64,000 nucleotides of DNA from positions 30,686-94,685 of the forward strand of contig DJVZ01000045.1 in assembly GCA_002441395.1 (NCBI GenBank). The letters run 5' to 3'. Positions 34,454 to 43,833 of this stretch are shown here, in pieces. The position numbers and the translations under genes were made by a program. A model generated the notes under the pieces. It saw nothing but the letters and a program-made list of their open reading frames with translations. It did no database searches and was not told the DNA's origin. The stretch is from Spirochaetaceae bacterium UBA6243. Lineage in GTDB: Bacteria; Spirochaetota; Spirochaetia; Treponematales; Rectinemataceae. Within the stretch, counting starts at the first letter, position 1, and each line of letters begins with the position of its first letter.

Positions 34454-35914
34454 GTGAAACATAAGTACGCATGTCTGTTAATAATAACTTTGCTTGTAAG
34501 CTTCGCAGCGATGCCTCCGGCTTTTGCCGAGCCTGAAATCAAGACGCTTGCAAATGGACTGACTGTATTTCTCAATCCTATCGAAGGTGAAGAGAATGTT
34601 GCCGTTGTCCTTGCCTTCCATGCAGGCGCAGACGCTCAAACGGCGCCGGTGGCGGGCCTGTTCAAATTCCTGGAGTACGCGCTGTTCAACGGCCCTGCGA
34701 CAAAGCCAGGCATTTCCGAACCTGCTCTGGCTATCGATGTTCTTGAGCCGAACAGTATTGAAGGTGGCTCAAGTATCGATCGCTTCGAATTTGGTTTTTC
34801 TTCAAAAAAAGAAAATCTCGTGCCCGCCCTCGATACTCTGCTGTATCTCTTTTCTCAAGAGCGCAGGGAATTCATTTTCGCACAGACAGATGGTATTGAG
34901 TATGCCCGGCAGGCCACCCGCGCGCTTATTCAGAATGAGCTTTCCGACAGCGATATGCTGAGCAATATGGCGATTACAAAAAAATTATTCGCAAAAGAAC
35001 CATATCGGCTCGACACGCTTGGCGCTGATTATGTGATCGAAAAAGTGGATGCTTCCCAATTGAAGAGCTTCGCTTCATTATGGCTCGTTCCCAATAACGC
35101 GTGTATTGCAATAGCAGGCGGATTCGACAAAGAACAGGTTCTTGCTCTTGTCGATCAGCGGTTCGGACAACTTTCAAAAGCACGAAACCCCTGGCCGGCA
35201 GGACTGGCAACATTTCCGAAGCCTGGCGTCAGTCGCCCCGTTTTCCTTGTTTTCCCTGACAGCGGCATCCCCACGGGCCAAATGGAGATCGAAATACGCT
35301 ATCGGGGGCCTGACCCAAAAGATACACACGCATATACTTCGGCTCTCATGCTTCAGGAACTTGCCAATGCTCCCTCATCCCGGTTCCAGACCGCCGTACG
35401 CAAAGGAATGCCAAAAGATTCAGACCCTGAGAATCTCCGCATTGTCTATACACCGACGCGAAATTCCTCCTGGCTCGCTATCGAATCGATGCTCTCCGTG
35501 CCGGCAGGGAAAAGACCCGCCGACCTTGTCTTCACCTTCAAAGAACTGGTCCGCAGCACCGAACTCTATATGATAAAGGCCAACGCCTCATATTTTCCGG
35601 CGGCCGAATACCAGAAGGCCCGCGAGTCCCTTCTTGAAAAGAAGATGGCGACCCAAGGAGATCCCCTGCAATCTGCTGCCCGTATGGTGACGCTGTGGAG
35701 CTGGGGCATACCCTCCTTCCTGTTCCAGGAGAGCGATGCCATCATGAAATCGGGACAAAAGGACATCTCGCAGTTTGTCGATACCTACGTGCAGAAAAAC
35801 CTCGAGGTTGTCATGGTGCGCATCGATCCAAATCTTTATGAAGCAAACAAAAAAAACTTTTCAAGCTATGGCTTCGAAACGATAAGCAATCAGAATGCCC
35901 TCTGGTGGCGCTGA
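34454..35914 (+). CDS. M16 peptidase homologue lacking the zinc motif
   Basis: 486 residues with a signal peptide (YACLLIITLLVSFAAMPPAFA) and an insulinase-type (M16) fold: IKTLANGLTVFL, AVVLAFHAGADAQ and, further on, DYVIEKVDASQLKSFASLWLVPNN. The expected HxxEH zinc site reads FKFLEYALFNG: both histidines are missing, so peptidase activity is unlikely. It may act as a structural partner, like non-catalytic M16 subunits. The start is taken as the GTG at 34454, directly before the signal peptide; the frame stays open upstream but that stretch overlaps the XRE gene and is not protein-like. Confidence 0.8.
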   Translation: MKHKYACLLIITLLVSFAAMPPAFAEPEIKTLANGLTVFLNPIEGEENVAVVLAFHAGADAQTAPVAGLFKFLEYALFNGPATKPGISEPALAIDVLEPNSIEGGSSIDRFEFGFSSKKENLVPALDTLLYLFSQERREFIFAQTDGIEYARQATRALIQNELSDSDMLSNMAITKKLFAKEPYRLDTLGADYVIEKVDASQLKSFASLWLVPNNACIAIAGGFDKEQVLALVDQRFGQLSKARNPWPAGLATFPKPGVSRPVFLVFPDSGIPTGQMEIEIRYRGPDPKDTHAYTSALMLQELANAPSSRFQTAVRKGMPKDSDPENLRIVYTPTRNSSWLAIESMLSVPAGKRPADLVFTFKELVRSTELYMIKANASYFPAAEYQKARESLLEKKMATQGDPLQSAARMVTLWSWGIPSFLFQESDAIMKSGQKDISQFVDTYVQKNLEVVMVRIDPNLYEANKKNFSSYGFETISNQNALWWR

Positions 35915-35970
35915 GCCACGCCGGCGCAGGGGCGCCCTTCTCCCCCCTTGCCGATTGGCTGGACAGCGCG

Positions 35971-38211
35971 CTACAGTGTCTCCTCTTCAATCGAAAGAAT
36001 ACTGGGAAGCGTGCGGAGCGCTTTCGCAACGCGCCTCAAATCTTCATGCGAATCGACCTCGAGGATGAAAAAACCAGAGAGTGTGCCGTCGCCGCGCTCC
36101 CCGAGTTTGCCCTCTTTGAGCCGGCCCGAGCACTTGCGCACCGTCGACTCGATTTCGGAGAAGATATCAACGGTTTTTTTGGTAGTGACGCGGTAGCGTG
36201 CCGTGGTGTTTATCGCCTCATCTTCCCATTTGACATCGATGCGCCGTTCGTCGAAATCCGCAATTGACATGAGCGAACGGCAGTCTTCGCGGTGGACTAT
36301 GATGCCCCGGCCGCGGGACACATATCCGACGATGCGGTCCCCGGTCACCGGCTTGCAGCAGCCAGCGATGCGAATCATCATGTTGCGCATCCCGCCGACA
36401 GAGACCCCGGCCTTTTCGCTCCGGAGCACAAGGCCCGGCTTCAAACTATGAAACTCGACGACCGACGGAAATCCTTCATCTCTCCCGCGCTGGGCTTCGG
36501 CCTGCGCGCGATCCTGTGCATGGGGCCGGGCCTGTGGCGATTCTGCAGGGGCCTTTTCGCTCTTCCGGGCAGCTACGATGTGCTTGTCTATCGCGACGGC
36601 CTGCCCCGTCTGCACGAGAAGCTGGCGAATTTTCGAGCGGGCTTTGCTCGTGTGGGCAATCTTGAGCCAGTTGAGGTTGGGCTTGGCGTTGGGCGAGGTG
36701 ATGATGTCGACAATCTGCGTATTCTGAAGTTCGGAATCGAGAGACGCGATGGTGCCGTTTACTTTCGCGCCGAGACAGTGGCCCCCCACGTCCGAGTGAA
36801 TTGCGAAGGCAAAATCGATGGGAGTTGATCCAGCGGGCAGCTCTATGACATCGCCCTTCGGCGTGAACACGAAGATGGAGTCGCGCAGGAGCTCGCGCTT
36901 GATCTCTTCGAGGTAACTGTCGCCTTCGGCGATAAACTGATTCCACTGCTTGAGCTTGTTGATAATGGGGAGGTCCTCGAGCTGCGGCAGTTCGGACGTC
37001 GTGCCCTTTTTATAGAGCCAATGCGACGCGACGCCATATTCGGCGACAAGATGCATCTCGCGAGTACGAATCTGTATTTCAAGCAGCTGACCACCGTACG
37101 CGAGGACGGTGGTGTGAAGACTCTGGTAGCCGTTCGATTTCGGCATGGCAATATAATCCTTGAACCGTCCGTCGATGGGCTTCCAGAGGCGATGCACAAG
37201 GCCCAACAGAGAGTAGCACTCATTGATGCTTTTGCAGATGATGCGTATGCCCAAAAGGTCATAGAGTTCCTCGGGACTTTTGCCGCGTTTCCGCATTTTC
37301 TGATATATCGAGTAAAAATGCTTGGCGCGCGCGCTCACTTCGACTTCAATTTCTTCTTTTGCCGCCGAGGAGAGAATCCTCTCAGTCACTTTTTTGAGAA
37401 ATTCCTGGCGCGCATCCTTGCGCACATTCACTATGTCCTTTATCTGATCAAACACTTCGCGGTTGAGCGACTTGAGCGACAAATCCTCCAGCTCATCCTT
37501 GAGCCATGAAATACCGAGCCTGTCGGCGAGCGGCGCGTAGATATCGATACATTCGGTCGCAATCTCCTTCTGACGCTCCTCCGGCAGATACTTCAGCGTG
37601 CGCATGCTGTCGAGTTTGTCCGCAAGCTTGACGAGGATGACACGGATGTCGCTTGTGAGCGCGAAGAGCATCTTCCGCATCGTCTCGGCGGCGTGAACGG
37701 ACTTGTTCTTCGCCCGCACGGACGAAAGCCTGTTGACGCCGGCCACGATCAGCGCCGTTTCCTTGCCATAGAGCTCTTCAATGTGCGGATCCGGGGCCGC
37801 AAGCAGAGAATTCAAGGCACCGGCATCTTTTTCCTTCCGCGTACGACCGGATTTGCCTTGTGGCGATGGTACTTTATTCGGGTTCTGTGCTGCACTGCTC
37901 TGAGGTTGCCCGCCGCTGTCTGGCTTATTTGAACTCTCCTGCGCGGAATTTGGCACCGGCGAAAAACCGGAGACGCGATCCACTGTTGTATCGTGGAGGA
38001 GCCCGGCCAAAATCGATTCCAAATCCATGCCGAGTTCGAGCAGAATTTCAGCGACGCGTACATCATGATAGAACGCTGGCTCACCCGAAGCGCGTTTTCT
38101 GTCGCCATGGGTACTTTGAGTATATTCCGCGGCGCTTGACAGAAAATTCTTTTCCTCAGCGTTAAAACGATGTTCAGCCTTCGAAAGAAAATTCTGTAGT
38201 ATTTCATCCAT
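35971..38211 (-). CDS. rel: RelA/SpoT homologue; synthetase intact, hydrolase site altered
   Basis: 747 residues: HD hydrolase, synthetase, TGS, a zinc-finger region (GCCKPVTGDRIVG...HREDC) and a C-terminal ACT domain. Synthetase landmarks are intact (RAKHFYSIYQKM, YDLLGIRI, GRFKDYIAMPKSNGYQSLH with the RxKD bifunctional signature, EIQIRT). In the hydrolase, His49 and His73-Asp74 remain, but HDxxED reads HDTTVD (Val77 for Glu) and the LADRLHNM motif reads LADKLDSM (Ser202 for Asn). A low-complexity insert of about 58 residues (82-140, rich in S, P, Q, G) follows the HD motif. The start overlaps the prmC stop by eight bases. Confidence 0.93.
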   Translation of the reverse strand: MDEILQNFLSKAEHRFNAEEKNFLSSAAEYTQSTHGDRKRASGEPAFYHDVRVAEILLELGMDLESILAGLLHDTTVDRVSGFSPVPNSAQESSNKPDSGGQPQSSAAQNPNKVPSPQGKSGRTRKEKDAGALNSLLAAPDPHIEELYGKETALIVAGVNRLSSVRAKNKSVHAAETMRKMLFALTSDIRVILVKLADKLDSMRTLKYLPEERQKEIATECIDIYAPLADRLGISWLKDELEDLSLKSLNREVFDQIKDIVNVRKDARQEFLKKVTERILSSAAKEEIEVEVSARAKHFYSIYQKMRKRGKSPEELYDLLGIRIICKSINECYSLLGLVHRLWKPIDGRFKDYIAMPKSNGYQSLHTTVLAYGGQLLEIQIRTREMHLVAEYGVASHWLYKKGTTSELPQLEDLPIINKLKQWNQFIAEGDSYLEEIKRELLRDSIFVFTPKGDVIELPAGSTPIDFAFAIHSDVGGHCLGAKVNGTIASLDSELQNTQIVDIITSPNAKPNLNWLKIAHTSKARSKIRQLLVQTGQAVAIDKHIVAARKSEKAPAESPQARPHAQDRAQAEAQRGRDEGFPSVVEFHSLKPGLVLRSEKAGVSVGGMRNMMIRIAGCCKPVTGDRIVGYVSRGRGIIVHREDCRSLMSIADFDERRIDVKWEDEAINTTARYRVTTKKTVDIFSEIESTVRKCSGRLKEGKLGERGDGTLSGFFILEVDSHEDLRRVAKALRTLPSILSIEEETL

Positions 38212-39064
38212 GATGAGCACCTGCCACTCTTGTTCTTCCCGCAAGATCCTTCCACGTTCTAATGTCGCAAAATCCTTCCTTTTCGAATAGGGCTGTCGCT
38301 TCAGGGATCTGGAAAGGATCCATTTCCAATAATAATACACCATTTTGGGATAAAAATTTATGCCCCTCCATGATTATCGCCCGGACGAATTTCATGCCAT
38401 CGATGCCTCCGTCAAGGGCGAGGAGGGGGTCTTTCCAGCCGTCGCCGACGAGCCGCTCGGCCTGCGCGCGGGAGACGTAGGGCGGATTCGCCGCGATGAG
38501 ATCGAATCTTCCTTCAATACTGAAAAAGAGATCGGACTCGATGAAGCTGATCGATGGGGACGGCAGAAGCCGCCGGGCGTTTTCCCTTGCGACATCCAGG
38601 GCAGAAGGCGAGACATCGGAGGCTGACACCCGCCACTGCGGCCTTTCGGCGGCGATGCTGACGGCGACCGCTCCCGTCCCCGTGCACATATCAAGCACGG
38701 AGAGATGGCTGGCCCCTTCGCCTGTATTGAAGGCTTTTGAAAGCGCGTCGCCCGACTCGAGCGCGGCATCCACGAGCACTTCCGTGTCCTGGCGCGGCGA
38801 AAGCACATTGTCGTTTACCAGAAATTCGCGCCCGAAAAACTCGCGGAAACCCCGGATGTGCGCAACGCTTTCGCCGCGCCGCCGCCGCTCGACCATCTCA
38901 TGAAAAGAAGTCGGCACATTCTCCACCCGATCCGGAAGCATCGCCAGCACCTTCTCCTTGGGAAGGTCCAGGCTGCAGCACAGCAGCAGAACCGCGTCGA
39001 GGAAGGGTGTTTCGCTTGAAGAGAAAGAGTGTGCCGCCTCGAGAAGCATATCTCTGTAGGTCAT
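38204..39064 (-). CDS. prmC: Release factor glutamine methyltransferase PrmC
   Basis: 286 residues. An N-terminal helical release-factor-binding domain is followed by a Rossmann methyltransferase with [16 protein letters not shown] (SAM loop) and the catalytic NPPYVS at 193-198. It methylates the Gln of the GGQ motif of peptide-release factors. The ATG at 39064 overlaps the prfA stop (ATGA), the classic prfA-prmC arrangement; the longer in-frame reading starts inside prfA. Confidence 0.95.
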   Translation of the reverse strand: MTYRDMLLEAAHSFSSSETPFLDAVLLLCCSLDLPKEKVLAMLPDRVENVPTSFHEMVERRRRGESVAHIRGFREFFGREFLVNDNVLSPRQDTEVLVDAALESGDALSKAFNTGEGASHLSVLDMCTGTGAVAVSIAAERPQWRVSASDVSPSALDVARENARRLLPSPSISFIESDLFFSIEGRFDLIAANPPYVSRAQAERLVGDGWKDPLLALDGGIDGMKFVRAIIMEGHKFLSQNGVLLLEMDPFQIPEATALFEKEGFCDIRTWKDLAGRTRVAGAHHG

Positions 39065-40137
39065 GCCATTTCGCGCCCGCCTGATTCGAAGGTCTGCTGT
39101 TTGCCCCACGCCACCAGCGCTTCGAGCAATTCATCGAGCTCGCCTTCCATGATGAGATCGAGTTTATAGAGCGTCAGGTCGATCCGGTGATCCGTGAGGC
39201 GGTTCTGCGGAAAATTGTAAGTCCGTATGCGCTCGGAGCGGTCCCCTGTCCCCACCTGACTGCGCCTCTCGGCGGAGCGCTCGGCCTGACGTTTCTCGTC
39301 CTCGATCTCGAAGAGCCTCGCGCGGAGAATGCGCATGGCCTTGGCCTTGTTCTTGATCTGGCTCTTTTCGTCCTGACAGTGCACCACGATGCCGGTGGGA
39401 AGGTGCGTGATGCGCACCGCGGAATCCGTCGTGTTGACGCTCTGTCCGCCCGGTCCGGAGGAACGCATGACATCTATGCGCAGATCCTCGGGCTTTATCT
39501 CGATCTCCGTCTCTTCCATTTCGGGCAACACGGCGACCGTCACCGCGCTCGTGTGAATTCTGCCCGAGTTTTCGGTCGCGGGCACACGCTGCACCCGATG
39601 AACGCCGGATTCATAGCGGAGTCTTTCATACGCGGCACCGCCCGAAATCGAAAAAATGATCTCTTTTATGCCGCCGAGCTCAGTCTCGTTCATGTTCATG
39701 ACTTCGAGATTCCATCCGTGACCATCCGCGTACCGGGTGTACATACGGTAAAGGTCGGCAGCAAACAGCGCCGCCTCCTCCCCACCCGTGCCCGCGCGTA
39801 TCTCCATGATGACCGCTTTATCGGCGAACGGATCGCGCGGCATAAGGAGTGACTTCAGTCTTTCCTCAAGCACGAGGGAGCGGCTCCGAAGCTGCAGCAG
39901 CTCCTGTTCGGCAAGTTCTTTCAATTCATCATCCTGCCCGTCTTCCACGAGCGCTTCGGTCTCGTGAATTGAAAAGGCAATCCTCTGCGTTTCGTCGAAT
40001 GTCTCGATGACTTCGGAAAGGCGCGCACGCTCTTTCATCAGAGCGCGGTATTTCTGTTGGTCGCGAAGAATATCCGCTTTCGAAATGAGTTCCTCTATTT
40101 CAGCGATGCGGGATCGCATCTGTTGTATTCGTTCCAT
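39061..40137 (-). CDS. prfA: Peptide chain release factor 1
   Basis: 358 residues with a coiled-coil N-terminal domain, then [14 protein letters not shown] and the GGQ motif (230-232, in [15 protein letters not shown]). Its length and [12 protein letters not shown] match RF1, which reads UAA and UAG. A GTG one codon upstream is an alternative start. It heads the prfA-prmC-rel operon and is divergent from serS. Confidence 0.96.
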   Translation of the reverse strand: MERIQQMRSRIAEIEELISKADILRDQQKYRALMKERARLSEVIETFDETQRIAFSIHETEALVEDGQDDELKELAEQELLQLRSRSLVLEERLKSLLMPRDPFADKAVIMEIRAGTGGEEAALFAADLYRMYTRYADGHGWNLEVMNMNETELGGIKEIIFSISGGAAYERLRYESGVHRVQRVPATENSGRIHTSAVTVAVLPEMEETEIEIKPEDLRIDVMRSSGPGGQSVNTTDSAVRITHLPTGIVVHCQDEKSQIKNKAKAMRILRARLFEIEDEKRQAERSAERRSQVGTGDRSERIRTYNFPQNRLTDHRIDLTLYKLDLIMEGELDELLEALVAWGKQQTFESGGREMA

Positions 40138-40218
40138 CACGGATGAATGGTAGCCTGTTTGAGGCTAACGGTTCAACTCCCGCTTGCGCGAGTACGCGCG
40201 TGCCGATACTATCTAGCC

Positions 40219-41502
40219 ATGCTCGACATACGTTTTATCAAAGATAATCTGGATGCGGTCCGGCAAAATATTCGCGATCGCTATATGAACGCGGATGCCG
40301 ATCTGGTGGTCTCACTCTACGACAAGCGCAATGGCACGCTTCGCGAACTTGAGGACGCCAGGCGTCTCAGGAACGAGAATGCGCAGGCGATGAAATCTCC
40401 CTTGTCCGCGGAAGATCGCGCACGTCGCATCGAAGAGGGCAAACGGCTCAAAGAGACGATCGCCCGCCTCGAATCGGAACTTCAGGAAGTCGAAACGTCA
40501 TTTGCCGCTGAAATGGCCAAAATTCCGAACATGGCCCATCCCATGGCGCCCCGTGGAAAAGAGGACAAGGACAACCTTGAAGTAAAACGCGTCGGCGTCC
40601 CGACAAGCTTTGATTTTCCTCCGAAGGACCACGTCGAGCTCGGCCAGAGTCTCGACATCATAGACTTTGACACGGCGACGAAAGTTTCGGGGACGAAATT
40701 CTATTACTTAAAAAATGAAGGTGTCATCCTCGAGCTCGCGCTCGTGCGCTATGCCCTGGATATTCTTTCAAAGCATGGTTTCACGCTGATGACCACGCCG
40801 GATGTCGCAAAGACCGAAATTCTGGAAGGCATCGGCTTCAACCCACGGGGGGCGGAATCGAACGTCTACACGCTGGAAGGTGAAGGGACCTGTCTCATCG
40901 GCACGGCGGAGATCACGCTCGGCGGATACCACAGCGGCGCGGTCCTTGAAAACGAGCAGCTGCCCATCCGCTTTGCGGGCGTATCCCACTGCTTCAGGAG
41001 AGAAGCCGGGGCGGCGGGCCAATTCTCAAAGGGCCTCTACCGCGTGCATCAGTTTACGAAAGTCGAGATGTTCGTGTACTGCCTGCCGGAGGACTCCGGT
41101 CAAATCCACGAGGAGCTCCGCGCAATCGAGGAAGAGATTTTTTCGAGCCTCGATATTCCTTTCCGGGTCGTCGATACGTGCACGGGCGATCTCGGGGCTC
41201 CCGCCTATCGCAAGTGGGACCTGGAAGCGTGGATGCCCGGGCGCAACAGCGGCGAATGGGGAGAAATCACCTCAACTTCAAATTGCACCGACTATCAGGC
41301 TCGCAGGCTCAATGTGCGCTACAGGGATGAAGAGGGAAAAAACCGCTTTGTGCACATGCTGAACGGCACCGCCGTGGCTTGTTCACGCGCGATTATTTCA
41401 ATACTCGAGAATTTCCAGCGGGCCGATGGTTCGGTCCGAATTCCCACGACACTCATTCCCTATTGCGGCTTTGATGTTATACAACCGCGCCGCGGCATAT
41501 AA
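40219..41502 (+). CDS. serS: Seryl-tRNA synthetase
   Basis: 427 residues. The N-terminal helical arm (about 30-105, rich in E, R and L) is the tRNA-binding coiled coil. The class II motifs include CFRREAGAAGQFSKGLYRVHQF (motif 2, read in two parts FRREAGAAG and GLYRVHQF), EITSTSNCTDYQARR, and the C-terminal NGTAVACSRAIISILENFQ (motif 3). The ATG at 40219 begins the canonical MLDIRFIKDN. It probably has its own promoter in the 81-base gap to prfA. Confidence 0.97.
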   Translation: MLDIRFIKDNLDAVRQNIRDRYMNADADLVVSLYDKRNGTLRELEDARRLRNENAQAMKSPLSAEDRARRIEEGKRLKETIARLESELQEVETSFAAEMAKIPNMAHPMAPRGKEDKDNLEVKRVGVPTSFDFPPKDHVELGQSLDIIDFDTATKVSGTKFYYLKNEGVILELALVRYALDILSKHGFTLMTTPDVAKTEILEGIGFNPRGAESNVYTLEGEGTCLIGTAEITLGGYHSGAVLENEQLPIRFAGVSHCFRREAGAAGQFSKGLYRVHQFTKVEMFVYCLPEDSGQIHEELRAIEEEIFSSLDIPFRVVDTCTGDLGAPAYRKWDLEAWMPGRNSGEWGEITSTSNCTDYQARRLNVRYRDEEGKNRFVHMLNGTAVACSRAIISILENFQRADGSVRIPTTLIPYCGFDVIQPRRGI

Positions 41503-41549
41503 GCGCGCCGCGATTCATGGAACTTGCGGCGACGGTGGGGCTGTCCCGC

Positions 41550-41990
41550 TTACGGCAGACTGGGCGAAGACATCATCGGTTTACGCCAGGGTTGAATCGT
41601 CCCGGCCGCCTCCCAGCGGATTTTTCGCCGTATTTCCAACTTGCCCGCTGCGGATTGTGCGCATACTCCGAAAAGCCCGCTTCCTATGTACATGAGCTTT
41701 TCGTCCGGCGTGAGCTTTTCTTCCTTGGACAGGAGTTCCAGGGCACAATCAAAATGAATCGGCTCGCCGTCTTCTCTCGACGCAATCGCTCCCGTCAGAT
41801 CGAAGATAGGCTTGCCACACACCGCGCAGATCTTGAGCTCTTGCGTCGCGCGTTCAGCCTGAGGCTTCTGTGATGATGCATTCGCCTCCTGCTGTATGGC
41901 CGACCGGGCCGGCTTGCGCCTGCGAAAATTGTGGTTGCGGAATTTTCCGTTTCCGTGTTTCGATGGATTATTGTTCGGTTCGTTGCTCAT
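41550..41990 (-). CDS. Small protein with a Cys/His zinc-site motif
   Basis: 146 residues. A basic, Asn/Arg-rich N terminus (SKHGNGKFRNHNFRRRKPAR), likely disordered and possibly nucleic-acid-binding, is followed by ICAVCGKPIFD and PIHFDCALELL, i.e. CxxC plus HxxC, a plausible zinc site. The remainder (ELLSKEEKLTPDEKLMYIGSG) is helical. Function not recognised. It overlaps the previous small gene by four bases and converges on serS. Confidence 0.72.
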   Translation of the reverse strand: MSNEPNNNPSKHGNGKFRNHNFRRRKPARSAIQQEANASSQKPQAERATQELKICAVCGKPIFDLTGAIASREDGEPIHFDCALELLSKEEKLTPDEKLMYIGSGLFGVCAQSAAGKLEIRRKIRWEAAGTIQPWRKPMMSSPSLP

Positions 41991-42208
41991 CGCGATTTGC
42001 CCTTCACTGTATTTGACAGCATTTCGGCAATCGATGCAATCGCCCCGTCCAGATAGTGGTCGTCGACAAGTTTATGCTTGAGTTCATAGAGTCGTTTCCA
42101 GCTCGTGGCTTTCATTTCTTCGGTGATATCATAATCCGAAAGAAGAAAATCATCGGGAGTCGAGCCGGCCCAGCCTGGCATGTCTCGCGAGATATTACTC
42201 TGCTTCAT
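41987..42208 (-). CDS. Small hypothetical protein, 73 residues
   Basis: An acidic helical protein (MKQSNISRDMPGWAG, then DYDITEEMKATSWKRLYELKHKLVDDHYLDGAIASIAEML) with no membrane segment or known motif. The ATG at 42208 overlaps the end of yraN by 14 bases, and its stop overlaps the zinc-motif gene by four. This tight packing supports a real gene coupled to both neighbours. Confidence 0.68.
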   Translation of the reverse strand: MKQSNISRDMPGWAGSTPDDFLLSDYDITEEMKATSWKRLYELKHKLVDDHYLDGAIASIAEMLSNTVKGKSR

Positions 42209-42587
42209 CGTGTTCCGCAAATGTGCCTTCCATATGCCTCACGCAGGCATCCCCTTGTACCAACATCACATCGTATCTAATGCGATACTGATTATATTTT
42301 CGATTCATCGTGAGAAATAGTTTAGAAGTTTCGATGATTGACCGGCGTTTTTTTGCATTGATGACATGCTGAAGGTCTTCCCGTGTATATCGATTCGCCG
42401 TTTTGACTTCGATGAAGGCTAAAATTCCGCCGCGCGCGGCAATAATATCGATTTCGCCACGCCTTGCACGAAAATTTCTGGACAGAATAGACCAGCCGGC
42501 CCCGGCAAGATATTGGAGGGCCTTATCTTCGCCTTCCCTGCCGCGCTGCGCAGTACATTTTTTCAATTTCCCCCGGGCTACATACAT
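42195..42587 (-). CDS. yraN: YraN/UPF0102 endonuclease-like protein
   Basis: 130 residues of the UPF0102 family, a Holliday-junction-resolvase-like nuclease fold. AQRGREGEDKALQYLAGAGW, then ILSRNFRARRGEIDIIAARGG and FIEVKTANRYT carry the Glu-Asp-ExK active-site pattern. The ATG at 42587 fits the usual family N terminus. It follows the terminator behind rplS, so it may be partly separated from the ribosomal operon. Cellular role unclear, possibly DNA repair or transformation. Confidence 0.85.
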   Translation of the reverse strand: MYVARGKLKKCTAQRGREGEDKALQYLAGAGWSILSRNFRARRGEIDIIAARGGILAFIEVKTANRYTREDLQHVINAKKRRSIIETSKLFLTMNRKYNQYRIRYDVMLVQGDACVRHMEGTFAEHDEAE

Positions 42588-42660
42588 TCTTGTTTTTGCG
42601 CTCCCACTTATAGTACGCAAGAGAAGGTGGGGCTGTGCTTCAAAATTCCGTATTACCCAT

Positions 42661-42695
42661 AAAAAAGCTGCCCAAACATCCGCCCGGGCAGCTTT
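42661..42695 (-). terminator. Terminator after rplS
   Basis: A perfect 10-bp stem (AAAGCTGCCC, 42664-42673, with GGGCAGCTTT, 42686-42695) with a 12-base loop. The minus-strand tail runs into TTTTTTA. It lies 40 bases beyond the rplS stop. Confidence 0.82.
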
Positions 42696-42734
42696 ATACA
42701 CGTATAAACGCGGCAGGAGCGCGCCGCAGCTCCG

Positions 42735-43106
42735 TTATGCTTGTCGTTGATCGCTCTTGCGGCCGCCAACCAGAGTCTTGACCTTCGATTTCTTGCCAAC
42801 CTTTGTGCGGATATAGTAGAGCTTGGCGTGGCGGACTTTGCCGGTCTTCACGATTTCGACCTTTTCGACACGAGGTGAATTATAGGGGAAGACACGCTCG
42901 ACGCCCACGCCATAAGAGTTTTTTCTCACGGTGAATGTCTTGCCCGCCCCCGCATTCTTCGTCGTGATGACGAGTCCTTCATATACCTGAATTCGCTCTG
43001 TTTTACCTTCAACAATTTTAAAACTGACGCGGACAGTATCTCCAACCCTGAATGCGGGCAGATCAGTCCGCATCTGTTCCGCCTGAATTTGCTGTACGAG
43101 GTTCAT
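42735..43106 (-). CDS. rplS: 50S ribosomal protein L19
   Basis: 123 residues. [27 protein letters not shown] (about 22-48), [15 protein letters not shown] and [14 protein letters not shown] are conserved L19 segments. The GGGGGAG before the ATG lies inside the end of trmD, with which it overlaps by 44 bases. It is the last gene of rpsP-khpA-rimM-trmD-rplS. Confidence 0.97.
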   Translation of the reverse strand: MNLVQQIQAEQMRTDLPAFRVGDTVRVSFKIVEGKTERIQVYEGLVITTKNAGAGKTFTVRKNSYGVGVERVFPYNSPRVEKVEIVKTGKVRHAKLYYIRTKVGKKSKVKTLVGGRKSDQRQA

Positions 43107-43833
43107 TCTCTCCCCCTTCGTCTATCACTTCTTTGAGCAACCTGCCGACTTCTCCGGACAGATCGATTGTATGCAAAAGTTCCGGCCTGTAGGCCAGCGT
43201 CTTGATGAGGCTCGCTTTGAGCCGCCACCGCGCGATCGTGGCGTGATTGCCACTTACCAGCACTTCCGGGACGTGCATCGTAGCATATTCTTCAGGCCTT
43301 GTATACTGGGGATACTCCAACAGGCCCGACGAAAAACTCTCCTCCGAGAGCGATTCGCCCGAAATCACGCCAGGCACCAAGCGATATATCGCGTCGACCA
43401 GCACCATCGCGGCGACCTCGCCGCTAGAAAGCACATAATCCCCGATGGAGACCACATCGGTCACTCTCGTGTCGATGACGCGCTGATCGATTCCCTCGTA
43501 GCGTCCGCAAAGGATGACGAGATTCTCTTCCCTCGCAAGATCGGCAGCCATCGCCTGGTTGAAAAGTCTGCCGGAAGGCGTCACATAGATTGTCCGAAGC
43601 TCTGGAGAGCCCGCTGCCTCGAGCGCTCTGTCCAGAGGTTCAGGTTTCATCAGCATGCCCGCGCCGCCGCCGAACACCTCGTCATCGCACTTGCGGTGGC
43701 GGTCATAGGCATAATCCCGAATGTTGACAAGTTCGTATGAAACAAGCCCCTTCGCAACCGCCCGTTTCATGATCGAAGCTGAAAAATAGGCTTCGAGAAT
43801 TTCGGGAAAGAGCGAAAGAAGCTTGATATTCAT
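43063..43833 (-). CDS. trmD: tRNA (guanine-N1)-methyltransferase TrmD
   Basis: 256 residues of the trefoil-knot (SPOUT) family. [16 protein letters not shown] and [18 protein letters not shown] form the SAM-binding knot. [14 protein letters not shown] is also conserved. It makes m1G37 in tRNAs. The last 20 or so residues ([17 protein letters not shown]) extend over the rplS start and look non-conserved. The ATG at 43833 overlaps the rimM stop by four bases. Confidence 0.96.
   Translation of the reverse strand: MNIKLLSLFPEILEAYFSASIMKRAVAKGLVSYELVNIRDYAYDRHRKCDDEVFGGGAGMLMKPEPLDRALEAAGSPELRTIYVTPSGRLFNQAMAADLAREENLVILCGRYEGIDQRVIDTRVTDVVSIGDYVLSSGEVAAMVLVDAIYRLVPGVISGESLSEESFSSGLLEYPQYTRPEEYATMHVPEVLVSGNHATIARWRLKASLIKTLAYRPELLHTIDLSGEVGRLLKEVIDEGGENEPRTANSGGTDAD

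Noticed and set aside
35915..35970. A possible hairpin between the convergent M16 and rel genes (GGCGC-AGGG-GCGCC)
   Set aside because: The stem has only five pairs and no clear U-tract.
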